DNA from: Dallia pectoralis
Taxonomy: Eukaryota; Chordata; Actinopteri; Esociformes; Umbridae
Direction: 5' to 3'
DNA: 64,000 nt
Assembly: GCA_029465975.1 (NCBI GenBank)
Contig: CM055728.1
Coordinates: 1,748,012 to 1,812,011 of the forward strand
The translations under genes were made by a program, and so were the position numbers. A model generated the notes under the pieces. That model did not search any database. It was given only the letters and a program-made list of their open reading frames with translations, and had not been told where the DNA came from. Shown in pieces: positions 1-10,619 of this stretch; the first letter of the stretch is position 1, and each line of letters opens with the position of its first letter.

Positions 1-105
1 CCGGGAAACACAAGCTCTTTTTGCCCTGCTCGCCCTCTGGTCTCAGAAACACACTGTCCTTCGCCATCGCCGCTGTTTTCGCCTCTCCGCTTGACTAGAA
101 GTCAG
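1..105 (+). repeat. SatA satellite, window-edge block
   Basis: This is the tail of a satellite whose recurrent words are 'ggtctcagaaacacactgtcc' variants, 'cgggaaacacaagctc' and 'ccctgctcgctg'. The same words fill 1691-2626, 4059-4453, 61037-61845 and 63450-64000. It is cut by the window edge. Long open frames exist on both strands here, but they are a by-product of a stop-poor repeat and I do not call them genes. Confidence 0.85.
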
Positions 106-861
106 TGTGACAGACCCTCTCCGCTGGACGATTGAGAATGATACGGGTCTCTTGAGAGACCGGATGGATATGCAAGGTTTGAATGGTTACTACTGATAAT
201 ATGTGTGAGACAACCACCGCAATGAGCATTCACACTCTGGTCTGGTGATGTGTTTGTGCAACGTGTACGTGAAATAAAGCTTGGGTGATGTTTTTGTACT
301 TCGCTATCCATGATGTTTGGTGATGTTGTTGTGCAACGCAGCACGTGAAATAGCAGGCTGGGGAGCCTAGAGTAGGCAGGCTACCCAAAGTGTCCAGCCA
401 GGCTAAGCCAAAGTGGCGAAAACTCCCGAGGTACTGTACACGGATTCAGGAGATGTTCACCCCAGCCCGGTCACTGAGACAATTATACGGATTAGGCGGC
501 GACCCGGCGTAGGATATCCCCCTCCTCCCGCCGTCCTCGGGTCAACCTAGGTAACCCCTTATGCAGCCTGGGGTCACTGGGACCCTGATGGTTGCGGACA
601 GGGCTGGAGACTCGCGGATCTTGCGTGTTTGTAGTTCCCAGACACTCTCTTGCCCTCCCCTCTGTCTTTGGGTCTCAGAAACACGCTGTCCTTGGCCATT
701 TCCCCTGTCCTCGGGTCTCATAAACACGTTCTCCTACCCGCTGTCCTCGCACACAACCCTGGGAAACACAAGCTCTCTTGCCCTGCCCGCTGTCCTCGGG
801 TCTCAGAAACGAAGGATGAAGAGGCCCCGGACTACCCTCGGGCATCGCCAGCTGTGTTTCT

Positions 862-1521
862 TTTAGCCCTCGCCAATAAATACTAATAAAGACTGTGATA
901 ATAGATGGATGACCGTGAAACACGCGCTCGTCTTTGTATTTCGGGCTCCTCTTTTCTGGCAATACTCTGAGGGCTGTGAAAAGAGATCAAGGGTCACTCT
1001 GACCCGCCTCGACTCAGTGTGTGTACGCGATGCGAGGACAACGGCTGGGTTAGATGCCGAGGTGGCGAGTTCGAGCCTCGCCCGGGCGGTTTTTTTTGCC
1101 CTACCAGATAATTATTAACAGCGATGATAATAATAAACCGATAACAGTGAAACACGCGCACGTTGTTGTATTTCGGCCTCCTTCTTTTGCAATACTCTGA
1201 GGGCTGTGAAAAGAGATCGAGGGTCACCTTGACCCGCCCGACTCGGGCTGTGTACGCGACGCGAGGACAACGGCGGGGTTAGATGCCGAGGTGGCGAGTT
1301 CGAGCCTCACCCTGGGCTGTGTTTTTTCACCCTCCCAGATAATTACTAGTAGCGATAATAATAATAAAACCGATTACAGTGAAACACGTGCACGTTGTTG
1401 TATTTCGCCTCCTCCTTTTTGCAACACTCTGAGGGCTATGAAAAGAGATCGAGTGTCACTCTGACCCGCTCGACTGGGTGTAGGCGATGCGAGGACAACA
1501 ACACGAGGGTTATACAGCAAT
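862..1521 (+). repeat. ~237-bp subrepeats with tRNA T-arm-like hairpin and poly-T
   Basis: Three subrepeats share 'gtgaaacacgcgc', 'gggctgtgaaaagagatc' and 'gatgcgaggacaac'. The first two carry 'ggcgagttcgagcctc' (1064-1082 and about 1292-1310). In the first this folds as a perfect 5-bp stem around a TTCGAGC loop, like a tRNA T-arm or Pol III B box. A T run (8 T at 1091-1098, shorter in copy 2) follows. I could not fold a complete tRNA, so these may be decayed tRNA-derived (SINE-like) units. Confidence 0.6.
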
Positions 1522-1690
1522 ATGCATGGGCACAGTACGGAGGTTCATTTTAGGGGGCGTTTTAAAATCCACACCCAAATTGGCACAGCACACAACCCTG
1601 GGAAGCAGTGTAATACAGACGAAGGAAATGTAAAGATGACTGTGTATTGTGAGTTCTTACAATTTGCACAATGTTCCATACTCTGCATAC

Positions 1691-2626
1691 GTACAAGCTC
1701 TTTTTCTTGCCCTGCTCGCTGCCCTCTGGTCTCAGAAACACACTGTCCTTTGCTGGTCTCACTGTCCTTTTCTGTTCTCAGAACACACTGTCCCCGCCAT
1801 CGCCGCTGTCCCGGTGTCAGAAACACGTTCTCCTCCCAGCTGTACTCGGCTCCCGGGAAACACAAGCTCTTTTTGTCCTGCTCGCTTGACCTCTGGGCCT
1901 CAGAAACACACTGTCCTTGGCCTTTCCCCTGTCTTCTCAGTCAGAAACACGTTCTCCTCCCAGCTGTAGCTGCCCTCTGGTCTCAGAAACACACTGTCCT
2001 TTGCTGGTCTCACTGTCCTTTTCTGTTCTCAGAAACACACTGTCCTTCGCCATCGCTGTCTTCGGGTGTCAGAAACACGTTCTCCTCCCAGCTGTACTCG
2101 GCTCCCGGGAAACACAAGCTCTTTTGTCCTGCTCGCTGACCTCTGGGCTCAGAAACACACTGTCCTCGGCCTTTCCCCTGTCTTCTGGTGTCAGAAACAC
2201 ATTCTCCCAGCTGTTCTCGGCTCCCGAGAAACACAAACTCTTTTTTGCCCTGCTCGCTGCCCTCTGGTCTCAGAAACACACTGTCCTTTGCTGGTCTCAC
2301 TGTCCTTTCTGTTCTCAGAAACACACTGTCCTTCGCCATCGCCGCTGTCTTTGGGTGTCAGAAACACGTTCTCCTCCCAGCTGTACTCGGTTGCCGGGAA
2401 ACACAAGCTCATTTTTGCCCTGCTCGCTGCCCTCTGGTCTTAGAAACACACTGTCCCTGGCCATTCCCCCTGTCTTCGGGTGTCAGAAACACGTTCTTCC
2501 TCCCAGCTGTACTCGGCTCCCGGGAAACACAAGCTCTTTTTTTGCCCTGCCGCTGCCCTCTGGTCTCAGAAACACACTGTCCTTCGCCATCGCCGCTGTT
2601 TTCGCCTCTCTCCGCTTGACTAGAGC
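1691..2626 (+). repeat. SatA satellite block
   Basis: The block is made of ~40-bp sub-units in the order 'ctcgctgccctctggtctcag', 'aaacacactgtcctttgctgg', 'gtgtcagaaacacgttctcc' and 'cccagctgtactcggctccc'. These form an approximately 160-200 bp repeating group with small indels. Indels shift all frames, which argues against a conserved protein. Confidence 0.85.
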
Positions 2627-3461
2627 TATGTTGGCGTCTAAGCTTGCTATAGATATTGAAACAGTGTTTATCGCTATGTCCACCTCGGCCTCTACTTTTT
2701 TTCAGTGTGACAGTCAGTGTGACAGAACCCTCTCCGGTTGGACGATTGAGAATGATACGGTATCTTGAGAGGCCGGATGGATATGCAAGGTTTGAATGGT
2801 TACCACTGATAATATGTGTGAGACAACCACCGCAATGAGCATTCACACTCTGGTCTGGTGATGTGTTTGTGCAACGTGTACGTGAAATAAAGCTTGGTGA
2901 TGTTTTTGTACTCTCACATTCATGATGTTTGGTGATGTTGTTGTGCAACAAGTACGTGAAATAAAGGCAGGCCGGGGAGCCTAGAGTAGGCAGGCTACCC
3001 AAAGTGTCGAGCCAGGCTAGGCCAAAGTGGCGAAACCCCCGAGGTACTGTACACGGATTCGGGAGATGTTCACCCCAGCCCGGTCACTGAGACAATTATA
3101 CGGATTATTCGGCGACCCGAGCGTAGGATTCCCCCTCACTCCCGCCGTCCTCGGGTCAACCTAGGTAACCCCTTACGCAGCCTAGGGTCACTGGGACCCT
3201 GATGGTTGCGGACAGGGCTGGAGACTCGCGGCGTGTTTGTAGTTCCCAGACACTCTCTTGCCCTCCCTCTGTCCTTGGGTCTCAGAAACACGCTGTCCTT
3301 GGCCTTTCCCCCTGTCCTCGGGTCTCATAAACACGTTCTCCTACCCGCTGTCCTCGGGTCCTGGGAAACACAAGCTCTCTTGCCCTGCCCACTGTCCTCG
3401 GGTCTCAGAAACGAAGGATGAAGAGGCCCCGGACGAGGGCATCCCCCGATGTGTTTCTTTT

Positions 3462-3882
3462 CGCCCTCGCCAATAAATACTAATAAAGACAGTGATAATA
3501 GATGGACGACCGTGAAACGCGCGCTCGTCTTTGTATTTCGGGCTCCTCTTTTCTGGCAATACAATGAGGGCTGTGAAAAGAGATCAAGGTTCACTCTGAC
3601 CCGCTCGACTGGTGTGTACGCGATGCGAGGACAACGGCTGGGTTAGATGCCGAGGTGGCGAGTTCGAGCCTCGCCCGGGGCGGTGTTTTTTTGCCCTACC
3701 AGATAATTATTAACAGCGATGATAATAATAAACCAATAACAGTGAAACACGCGCACGTTGTTGTATTTCGGCCTCCTCCTTTTGCAACACTCTAAGGGCT
3801 GTGAAAAGAGATCGAGGTCATTCTGACCAGCTCGACTCGGGGGTGTGCGCGCGATGCGAGGACAGCACAAGGGTTATACAGC
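3462..3882 (+). repeat. ~237-bp subrepeats, second higher-order copy
   Basis: Two subrepeats match those at 862-1521. The T-arm-like hairpin is at 3657-3675 and is followed by 'cggtgttttttt'. The third subrepeat present in copy 1 is missing, which explains the change in register between the two higher-order units. Confidence 0.6.
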
Positions 3883-4058
3883 AATATGCATGGGCACCGC
3901 ACGGGAGGTTCATTTTAGGGGGGGCGTTTTAAAATCCACACCCAAATTGGCACAGCACACAACCCTGGGAAGCAGTGTAATACAGACGAAGGAAATGTAA
4001 AGATGACTGTGTATTGTGAGTTCTTACAATTTGCACAATGTTCCATACTCTGCATACG

Positions 4059-4453
4059 TACAAGCTCTCTTGCCCTGCTCGCTGCCCTCTGGTCTCAGAA
4101 ACACACTGTCCTTTGCTGGTCTCACTGTCCTTTTCTGTTCTCAGAAACACACTGTCCTTCGCCATCGCCGCTGTCTTCGGGTGTCAGAAACACGTTCTCC
4201 TCCCAGCTGTACTCGGCTCCCGGGAAACACAAGCTCTTTTTTGCCCTGCTCGCTGACCTCTGGGCTCAGAAACACACTGTCCTTGGCCTTTCCCCCTGTC
4301 TTCTGGTGTCAGAAACACGTTCTCCTCCCAGCTGTTCTCGGCTCCCGGGAAACACAAACTCTTTTTTGCCCTACTCGCTGCCCTCTGGTCTCAGAAACAC
4401 ACTGTCCTTTGCTGGTGTCACTGTCCTTTTCTGGTCTCAGAAACACACTGTCC
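4059..4453 (+). repeat. SatA satellite block, abruptly ended
   Basis: SatA sub-units as at 1691-2626. The array stops at 4453 inside 'aaacacactgtcc' and joins directly to tRNA-iMet-like sequence ('gggcccataacc'), so this is a sharp junction between the satellite and the tRNA array. Confidence 0.8.
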
Positions 4454-4500
4454 GGGCCCATAACCGCTAGGTCCATTGAGCTTAACCATTCTTCGCTTAA
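4454..4500 (+). pseudogene. tRNA-iMet-like 3' fragment
   Basis: The segment starts at the anticodon arm, 'gggcccataacc' with CAT anticodon, followed by 'gctaggtccattgagc' and 'ttaaccattcttc', as in the two longer copies at 5103 and 5405. The 5' half is absent because SatA joins here. It is too short to be functional. Confidence 0.5.
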
Positions 4501-4647
4501 GTAAATGGCAGTTTAAAACTCAAGACCAGAAAAAACAATCTACCAATGTAACAAATTCTGTAAAAGAGTTCACAAGATCAAAAAACATTTCTGCTATGTT
4601 ATTTTCAAACTTCCTTTTCAATTTTTCCAAATTTCAGGTACTTTCAC

Positions 4648-4706
4648 GCCCCAGTGGCCTAATGGATAAGGCACTGGCCTCCTAGTGCCGAGTCCCATCT
4701 GGGGTG
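4648..4706 (+). pseudogene. Truncated tRNA-Arg(CCT)
   Basis: The 5' half 'gccccagtggcctaatggat' and the 3' acceptor 'ctggggt' with discriminator G match the complete copy at 5623-5695. The anticodon 3' stem, variable loop and 5' T-stem are deleted, giving 59 nt instead of 73. No cloverleaf is possible. Confidence 0.75.
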
Positions 4707-5102
4707 TCAGCAGTTGCAATGGCTTGTAGCTCCTTAACCCAAAGTGTTGATGGAACAAAGCCTTCCTCAGCTGAGTTTACTTTTGCGACGGAATACAAAT
4801 GAACAAGATAATCTTGGAATCTAAACAAATTTGTTAACAGAGGTCACAAGATTGAAACAATCCTATCTTTACTTTCCTTCGGACTTGCAATCAATTAAAA
4901 ATATGTCAACTTTTACCTTTTGAACTATTACTTTTTGTCTTAGCTTTGAGATATGTAATTGTGTTGCCGCATTTAAAGCGGATATTCCACAATATTATCT
5001 TAGTCATCTTGAAGATTAAAAAATACAACGTATTCTGTAGGCTATGACACTAGTTTCCTAAGTCAAGGGCTGTGTGATTGAGTCTTGCCACAAGTTTCGA
5101 CC

Positions 5103-5174
5103 AGAAGAGTGGTGCAGCGTAAGCGTGCAGGGCCCATAACCGCTAGGTCCATTGAGCTCAACCATTCTTCCATT
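5103..5174 (+). pseudogene. tRNA-iMet-like sequence, degenerate
   Basis: The order 'gagtggtgcagcg', 'aagcgtgc', 'gggcccataacc' (CAT anticodon at 5135-5137) follows vertebrate initiator tRNA-Met. The T-stem has mismatches and the 3' acceptor does not pair well with the 5' 'agaagag'. It is probably a pseudogene or tRNA-derived repeat. Confidence 0.5.
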
Positions 5175-5404
5175 GAGCTCAAAGTAAATGGCAGTTTAAA
5201 ACTCAATACCAGAAAAAACAATCTAGCTATTGAAACAAATTCTGTAATAGAGTTCACAAGATCAAAAACAATACTTAAAGCGGATATTCCACAATATTAT
5301 CTTAGTCATCTTGAAGATGAAATAATACAACGTATTCTGTAGGCTATGACATTAGTTTCCTAAGTCAAGGGTTGTGTGAATGAGTCTTGCCACAAGTTTC
5401 GACC

Positions 5405-5476
5405 AGAAGAGTGGTGCAGCGTAAGCGTGCAGGGCCCATAACCGCTAGGTCCAGTGAGCTTAACCATTCTTCGTTC
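5405..5476 (+). pseudogene. tRNA-iMet-like sequence, degenerate
   Basis: A second copy, 302 bp downstream of the one at 5103, with CAT at 5437-5439. The T-arm differs ('ccagtgagcttaacc') and also pairs poorly, so the same interpretation applies. Confidence 0.5.
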
Positions 5477-5622
5477 AAGTAAATGGCAGTTTAATACTCA
5501 ATACCAGAAAACAATCTAGCAATTGAAACAAATTCTGTAATAGAGTTCACAAGATCAAAAACATTTCTGCTAGGTTGTTTTCTAACTTCCTTTTCAGTTT
5601 TTCCAAGTGTCTGGTACTTTCC

Positions 5623-5695
5623 GGCCCAGTGGCCTAATGGATAAGGCACTGGCCTCCTAAGCCAGGGATTGTGGGTTCGAGTCCCATCTGGGGTG
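5623..5695 (+). tRNA. tRNA-Arg (anticodon CCT)
   Basis: This is a 73-nt sequence with all four arms of eukaryotic tRNA-Arg(CCT). The A-box region is 'tggcctaatggat', the anticodon loop is CTCCTAA with CCT at 5656-5658 and stem CTGGC/GCCAG, and the T-loop is TTCGAGT. The acceptor pairs except at position 2:71, where G5624 faces G5693; the truncated sister at 4648 has the expected C. The mismatch and the repeat context make it a borderline functional gene. No clear T4 terminator follows within 20 nt. Confidence 0.7.
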
Positions 5696-5705
5696 TCAGC
5701 AGTTG

Positions 5706-7020
5706 AATTATGAAGATAGTTTGGCCTCCAGTAAATCTACCAAATGTCCTAGAGAGCTGTGGGTATACTTATTTAATTCCTTGTAGTGTAAGGTCTGTTT
5801 TAAAAGTGGAATGGTTATCCTAGGCCATTGTGAACAGATTCTGTGGCCCTTTCAGTGAGGCTGTGACCTGAGGCCTTCTACTGCCAGTCGCCTCCCCAAT
5901 ATCAAACTAGTTATGCCTGTCATAAATCAACCATACACCCCACAGTGATGTAATTGGGCTCATTTTAAAGATTAGATTGCCTTGTGTATAGCTGAAGTGA
6001 AAATAATGTAATATCTCAATCAGAACCCCCAGGATAAGCTATGATGTGGTCAATACTCCAAAAGAGAATGTTTTATACAAATATTCACTGACCAGGTATT
6101 ATGAAGTTAGTTTGGCTTCCAGTAAACCAACCAAATGTCCCAGAGAGCTGTGGGTACACTTATTTAATTCCTTGTAGTGTAAGGTCTGTTTTAAAAGTGG
6201 AATGGTTATCCTAGGCCATTGTGAACAGATTCTGTGACCCTTTCAGTGAGGCTGTGACCTGAGGCCTTCTACTGCCAGTCGCCTCCCCAATATCAAACTA
6301 GTTATGCCTGCCATAAATCAACCATACACCCCACAGTGATGTAATTGGGCTCATTTTAAAGATTAGATTGCCCTGTGTATAGATGAAGTGAAAATAACGT
6401 AATATCTCAATCAGAACCACCAGGATAAGCTATGATGTGGTCAATACTCCAAAAGAGAATGTTTTATACAAATATTCACTTACCAGGAATTATGAAGTTA
6501 GTTTGGCCTCCAGTAAACCAACCAAATGTCCTAGAGAGCTGTGGGTACACTTATGTAATTCCTTGTAGTGTAAGGTCTGTTTTAAAAGTGGAATGTTTAT
6601 CCTAGGCCATTGTGAACAGATTCTGTGACCCTTTCAGTGATGCTGTGACCTGAGGCCTTCTACTGCCAGTCGCCTCCCCAATATCAAACTAGTTATGCCT
6701 GTCATAAATCAACCATACACCCCACAGTGATGTATTTGGGCTCATTTTAAAGATTAGATTGCCCTGTGTATAGCTGAAGTGAAAATAATGTAATATCTCA
6801 ATCAGAACCCCCAGGATAAGCTATGATGTGGTCAATACTCCAAAAGAGAATGTTTTATACAAATATTCACTGACCAGGTATTATGAAGTTAGTTTGGCTT
6901 CCAGTAAACCAACCAAATGTCCTAGAGAGCTGTGGGTACACTTATTCAATTCCTTGTAGTAGATATCTCAATCAGAACCCCCAGGATAAGCTATGATGTG
7001 GTCAAAAGAGAATGTTTTTA
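5706..7020 (+). repeat. R390 tandem array, about 3.3 copies
   Basis: A unit of 391-392 bp starts at 'attatgaag' (5706, 6098, 6489 and about 6881). Landmarks are 'ctagagagctgtgggta', 'aggcct tctactgccagtcg' and 'gggctcattttaaagatta'. The last unit is shortened. The same family fills 26258-29728. It lies on the 3' side of gene copy A. No coding sequence. Confidence 0.9.
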
Positions 7021-7245
7021 CAAATATGTGTGTGACCTGTGCACCTGTTACAGAGTGCCACATGCCCGGGTGACCTGTGTGTCAGCCATTTATGAGAACC
7101 AGGGCCCTGTCATGTCACCATGTACACAGGGATAAAGTGATGACAGTGGGGTTAGTTTATGTGTGTCGCTCCCTATCACATAGTACCACATGCCCGGGTG
7201 ACCTGTTGACCTGTGACAGGCCCATACAATATAGTTAATGTGATG
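7021..7245 (+). repeat. GC-rich minisatellite (short block)
   Basis: Two imperfect units carry 'ccacatgcccgggtgacctg', 'accagggccctgtcatgtc' and 'cagggataaagtgatgacag'. A longer array of the same family is at 19660-20300, in the same position relative to gene copy D. Confidence 0.75.
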
Positions 7246-7472
7246 TTGCCATGTTAACTCCTCTAGTAATGCAATGTTTTTTTGTTGTTGAAATAATTCA
7301 GCCAAGACTGTTGAGTAAATGAGAAAAAAATGTTTATTTAAATCAAGTGCAAGTGACATACTATTAAAATGTCACTTTGTAAATGGCAGAGAAATTGGAT
7401 ACACTTATACATAAAATATGTCTCTATGTGTTTACAGTCTTTGAACATTACAGTGTGCTATTCTTCTGATAT

Positions 7473-10430
7473 TCATTCTGCATCTGCTGCTTCTCCATGA
7501 ACTGACTTGCGTCTCACTTTATGGTCAAAGGCAAGCTCTTCATCACACTCAATACGCCTGGTGGCTTTCAGGTAGATGATGTCCTGATCTTTCCCATCTA
7601 TCTGGACTGTTGCGGCAATTGGTTTGAGGTTGTAGTTCTTTCTGGAATGGTTGATGAGCCTTCCATATGTCGCCCGATCCGGGTGGCATGGGCACAGCAC
7701 AGTCTGGGCATCTATGCAACGAGCTTGTCCCCTTGAATTTCTGTAAAAGAATATGTAGCCCATTGCATCTTGGTCTGTGGCCATCAAACGCTTTGTGCCT
7801 TCTGCCTTTGAGATCTGCGTCCCATGGTAGTCACACACAACTTCATCTTTTGGAATATTCTGGTTGCCATGACGGTCTTTCCTTTTCTTACGTCATCTTT
7901 GACCAGCAGTCCTTTCCAATTCTGTGTCCTCACCAGTTTCAAGATGGCAGGGCTGTCGAGTGCTTCCATTGTTTGCTCAGCGGGTTTCCAGGAAGAAACA
8001 ACATCTTTAGGGGAGATTTTGTTGATCAACCAATCTTGTGAGTCAATGTATCTCTTCACCTGCATCTCAGATGGCCGTCTGCATGGGAAGTGAGCTGTAG
8101 ATTGTAGGAAGAAGAAAATGTCCATAAGAAAACATGTATTTTCAACACTTAATTGAGAAAAATAGCCATGTAAACGTAAATGAATGTAAACAATGTTAAT
8201 TTCACATTAGGTAATGTAAATCGACTTACCAATAGCATACTTGATCCTTAAGTCACGCTGGAGACCTCTCCATTTGTCGTAACATGCTTTATCATGTGAT
8301 CCGACCAGCTCTTTTCTCGCTTTCTTCAATGGTGGCTTTCCAGAAACTGTCACAGGAAAGCTATTTTGGAACATTTGGTGAGCTTGTGACTCCAGGATGT
8401 CGTCATGTGTAGTGGAAGTTTCAGCCCTAAATGAAAAAAGTTCAAACATTTAGTTAAGAACAGAGCACCATATTTAAGCGCACAGCACAATATATAAGTG
8501 CACAGGACCAAATTTACAACACACCTTGTGTATGGTTCATTATTTATGTACATATACACTCACCCAGTTGTGTTGATGATGTCAGAAATGACTTCATTTC
8601 CCAATGTATCCATTTCAGTCGTCTTCAACAGTTGGTGTTTCTCTGCGGCTGCTGAATGTGTAAGATATTCTTCCACAAGTCCTTTATGAGCAACTGAGAA
8701 ATATCTCATCTCCAGGTCTTTTCGAGCTTGCCGACTACTGACGCTTTGCACTTTGTTTCTGGTGAAACAAAACATTATATTAAAATTTTGATTGTTTTTA
8801 GACACAAATTCTATGATATTATTAAATGCTAAATATTTACTTGAATATTGAATATTTTTTAACCAATATCAAACGTACCTTTTTTGAAAAATTCGTATGT
8901 CATTCGATGCATTAATGATGGGTAATCCACTGCTGTTGATGAAGAATCTTTCCGATTCGTCATCAATTTCATGGTCAGAGTTCTTCAAAAACACAGACCT
9001 GATGTGTCTGTAGTATGTATTCAACCACTGTAACCAAGAGAAAGCTGGTTAAATCAGTTGCTTAAGATCTAAAATCTTAGATATACAATATGCATTTGGT
9101 GACATGTGTACTTACAGCCTCTTCCTCCTCATCCAAACAAATGGTTGCCACAGCTCCAGATTTGTTTTCCTTAACTCCAATCACAGACATTCTGCCATGA
9201 CTGCCATGTTCCACTTTCCTTCGGCACCATTCTTCAACCTGCAAAATAAGCAGCAAAACATTGTTAAATCATAATGCAGAAATGAGTACATGTGAAAGAT
9301 TCCTGAGAAAATCACAAACATGTTCACTTACCGTCATGTTTCTAACAACAGCTGGACGCTGCATGTGTTTGAGGATGAACAGAGCCTCCAGGTAGTACAG
9401 GTACCAGCGTTGTTCCTCTGAAGAAATGGGGAGACCCTCGTTGGCCTTCCTAAACACCTCTAGAAATTTGACCCTTGCAGCGTTCAAGACTGTCGTACAC
9501 TCTGCAGGAGTCTTTTTCTCAGTGATGAAAGTTGCATGCCTGTAAAATAAATAGAAATGTTATTCACCTGTAATGTTCTCCATAGCAAAACAAATACATA
9601 ACTGTTTTAGTTTGAATGTAAATGCTTACCTTTTCCCAGTTTCTCCTTGGGTTTGAGAATTATCTGATTCAATTGATTCTTGTTGCGGTTGTTGTTGTGG
9701 TTGTTCAGTTGGTCCTGGGGGTTGTTGTCCTGCCACTTCCCTGGAAGAGAAAACAGATGGTTTTTAACAGGTTATTCTTACTCAAATACAAAGTTTCCCA
9801 GATGAGACAAGTTTGAAATAAAATACTTACTGGGTGGCAATTTCTTGGAAAGACTTCTTGTTTGTGACCACATGGTCAGTTTCCTCAAGCCAGTGAACTA
9901 TCGTCAAACGATCTACAGGGTTAGCCAACATGACCTCCAGAAGGTTGTAGTCTACAACCATTCCCTTCCTAATGTGTGAATACACTGCTTGTCTGGCTTC
10001 ACCTCTCACTGCCATGATGTCCTCTGTGGATGCACCCTTCATGCACTTCTGTTTCAGATGCAGGATCAGTGTATCTGAAACCTTGCTGCAATACTTGCAG
10101 CAGACTGGCAGCCTTGACCTGTAATACAAATATTTGCATGATATTAGTTTTTGAATGTAACTTAATCTGAGTCACAGTGAATTATATTACATCAAAAGAC
10201 ATATGCAATTGTAATCCAAATGAACAACTTACTCTTTCTTTGCAGGAGGCATTTTAGAATGCTTGAATTATCACTGGTAGAAATAAACTTTCAAAATAAT
10301 CTATGGAAAGTAAGAAAAAAAGCAGTATTAGACAAAATATATTTGCATTTGTTTGTCTTCACCGATGAACTAACGGTGAACTATAACAAGAAATTATCAA
10401 TGTATACTTTTTAAGAATAATTGCCTTAAC
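7473..10430 (-). pseudogene. SET/tyrosine-recombinase-like gene, copy A (frameshifted)
   Basis: This is a near duplicate of copy D, 13087-13088 bp away. Coding exons by homology are 10233-10252 (start codon 10250-10252), 9831-10118, 9630-9740, 9332-9539, 9116-9238, 8879-9027, 8564-8758, 8230-8426 and 7473-8094. Frames agree with copy D up to the last exon. There, one base is missing near 7850 ('catcttttgg' against 'catctttttgg'), which shifts the frame inside the SET domain and removes its C-terminal half. The 5' non-coding exon donor is also changed (T instead of G at its first base, position 10429). Differences seen include Asp to Tyr near the end of exon 9 and Ser to Tyr after the recombinase-like Arg-Lys. 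Both R390 and GC minisatellite lie 3' of it. Confidence 0.8.
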
Positions 10431-10615
10431 CAAATAAAGTCTTGAAGTCCAGCCTGTGTTCCTTGGTCAGAGTATCCAAAAAAAGATCTGCTTTTCTGGT
10501 ATGCTCTCTTCTCTCTTAGTCAACAAGAAATGATCTCTGTCCTGTCTTGGTATGTCATTTCATAGGAAAACCTCCTTTTCTGATTTAATGAGGACTTAAT
10601 GGGCTATTCAGAATT
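10431..10615 (-). promoter_or_regulatory. Copy A 5' non-coding exon and putative promoter
   Basis: About 185 bp immediately 5' of the gene are conserved in copies A, B, D and F ('ctttttttggatactctgac', 'catttcttgttgactaagag') and end at the R600 array. By position this holds the first non-coding exon and probably the promoter. No clear TATA box was identified. Confidence 0.45.
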
Positions 10616-10619
10616 ATAA

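Larger units (their letters stand above)
106..4453 (+). repeat. Higher-order satellite, two copies of a 2.4-2.6 kb unit
   Basis: The block from 121 ('gacgattgagaatgatacgg') recurs at about 2733 and stays collinear to the SatA blocks at 1691 and 4059. The offset falls from about 2612 to about 2361 because copy 2 lacks one internal ~237-bp subrepeat. Each unit runs: unique AT/GC-mixed DNA, a GC-rich segment ('gtcctcgggtcaacctaggtaacccc'-like, about 525-560 and 3145-3180), ~237-bp subrepeats, a unique stretch, then SatA. No coding sequence is supported. The organisation resembles a large satellite or an intergenic spacer; no rRNA sequence is present to settle this. Confidence 0.8.
4454..5700 (+). 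repeat. tRNA-containing repeat array (iMet-like and Arg-CCT)
   Basis: Direct repeats link the tRNA-like units. 'gcggatattccacaatatta' occurs near 4978 and 5280, 'gccacaagtttcgaccagaa' near 5088 and 5390 (302-bp period), and 'ttcctttt-ca-tttttccaa' precedes both Arg tRNA-like copies. Three initiator-Met-like and two Arg-like sequences are embedded. Spacers are AT-rich and have no coding sequence. The arrangement fits the tandem tRNA arrays common in fish genomes, here mostly decayed. Confidence 0.6.

Noticed and set aside
1522..2768. Long overlapping open frames on both strands in SatA, rich in Ser, Leu, Thr and Cys
   Set aside because: The frames are generated by a repeat without stops. Indels between units shift the frame, both strands are equally open, and no domain is present.
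4975..5345. Open frames in the tRNA array (up to 85 residues)
   Set aside because: They cross tRNA-like units and AT-rich spacers, with no conservation of frame between the repeats.
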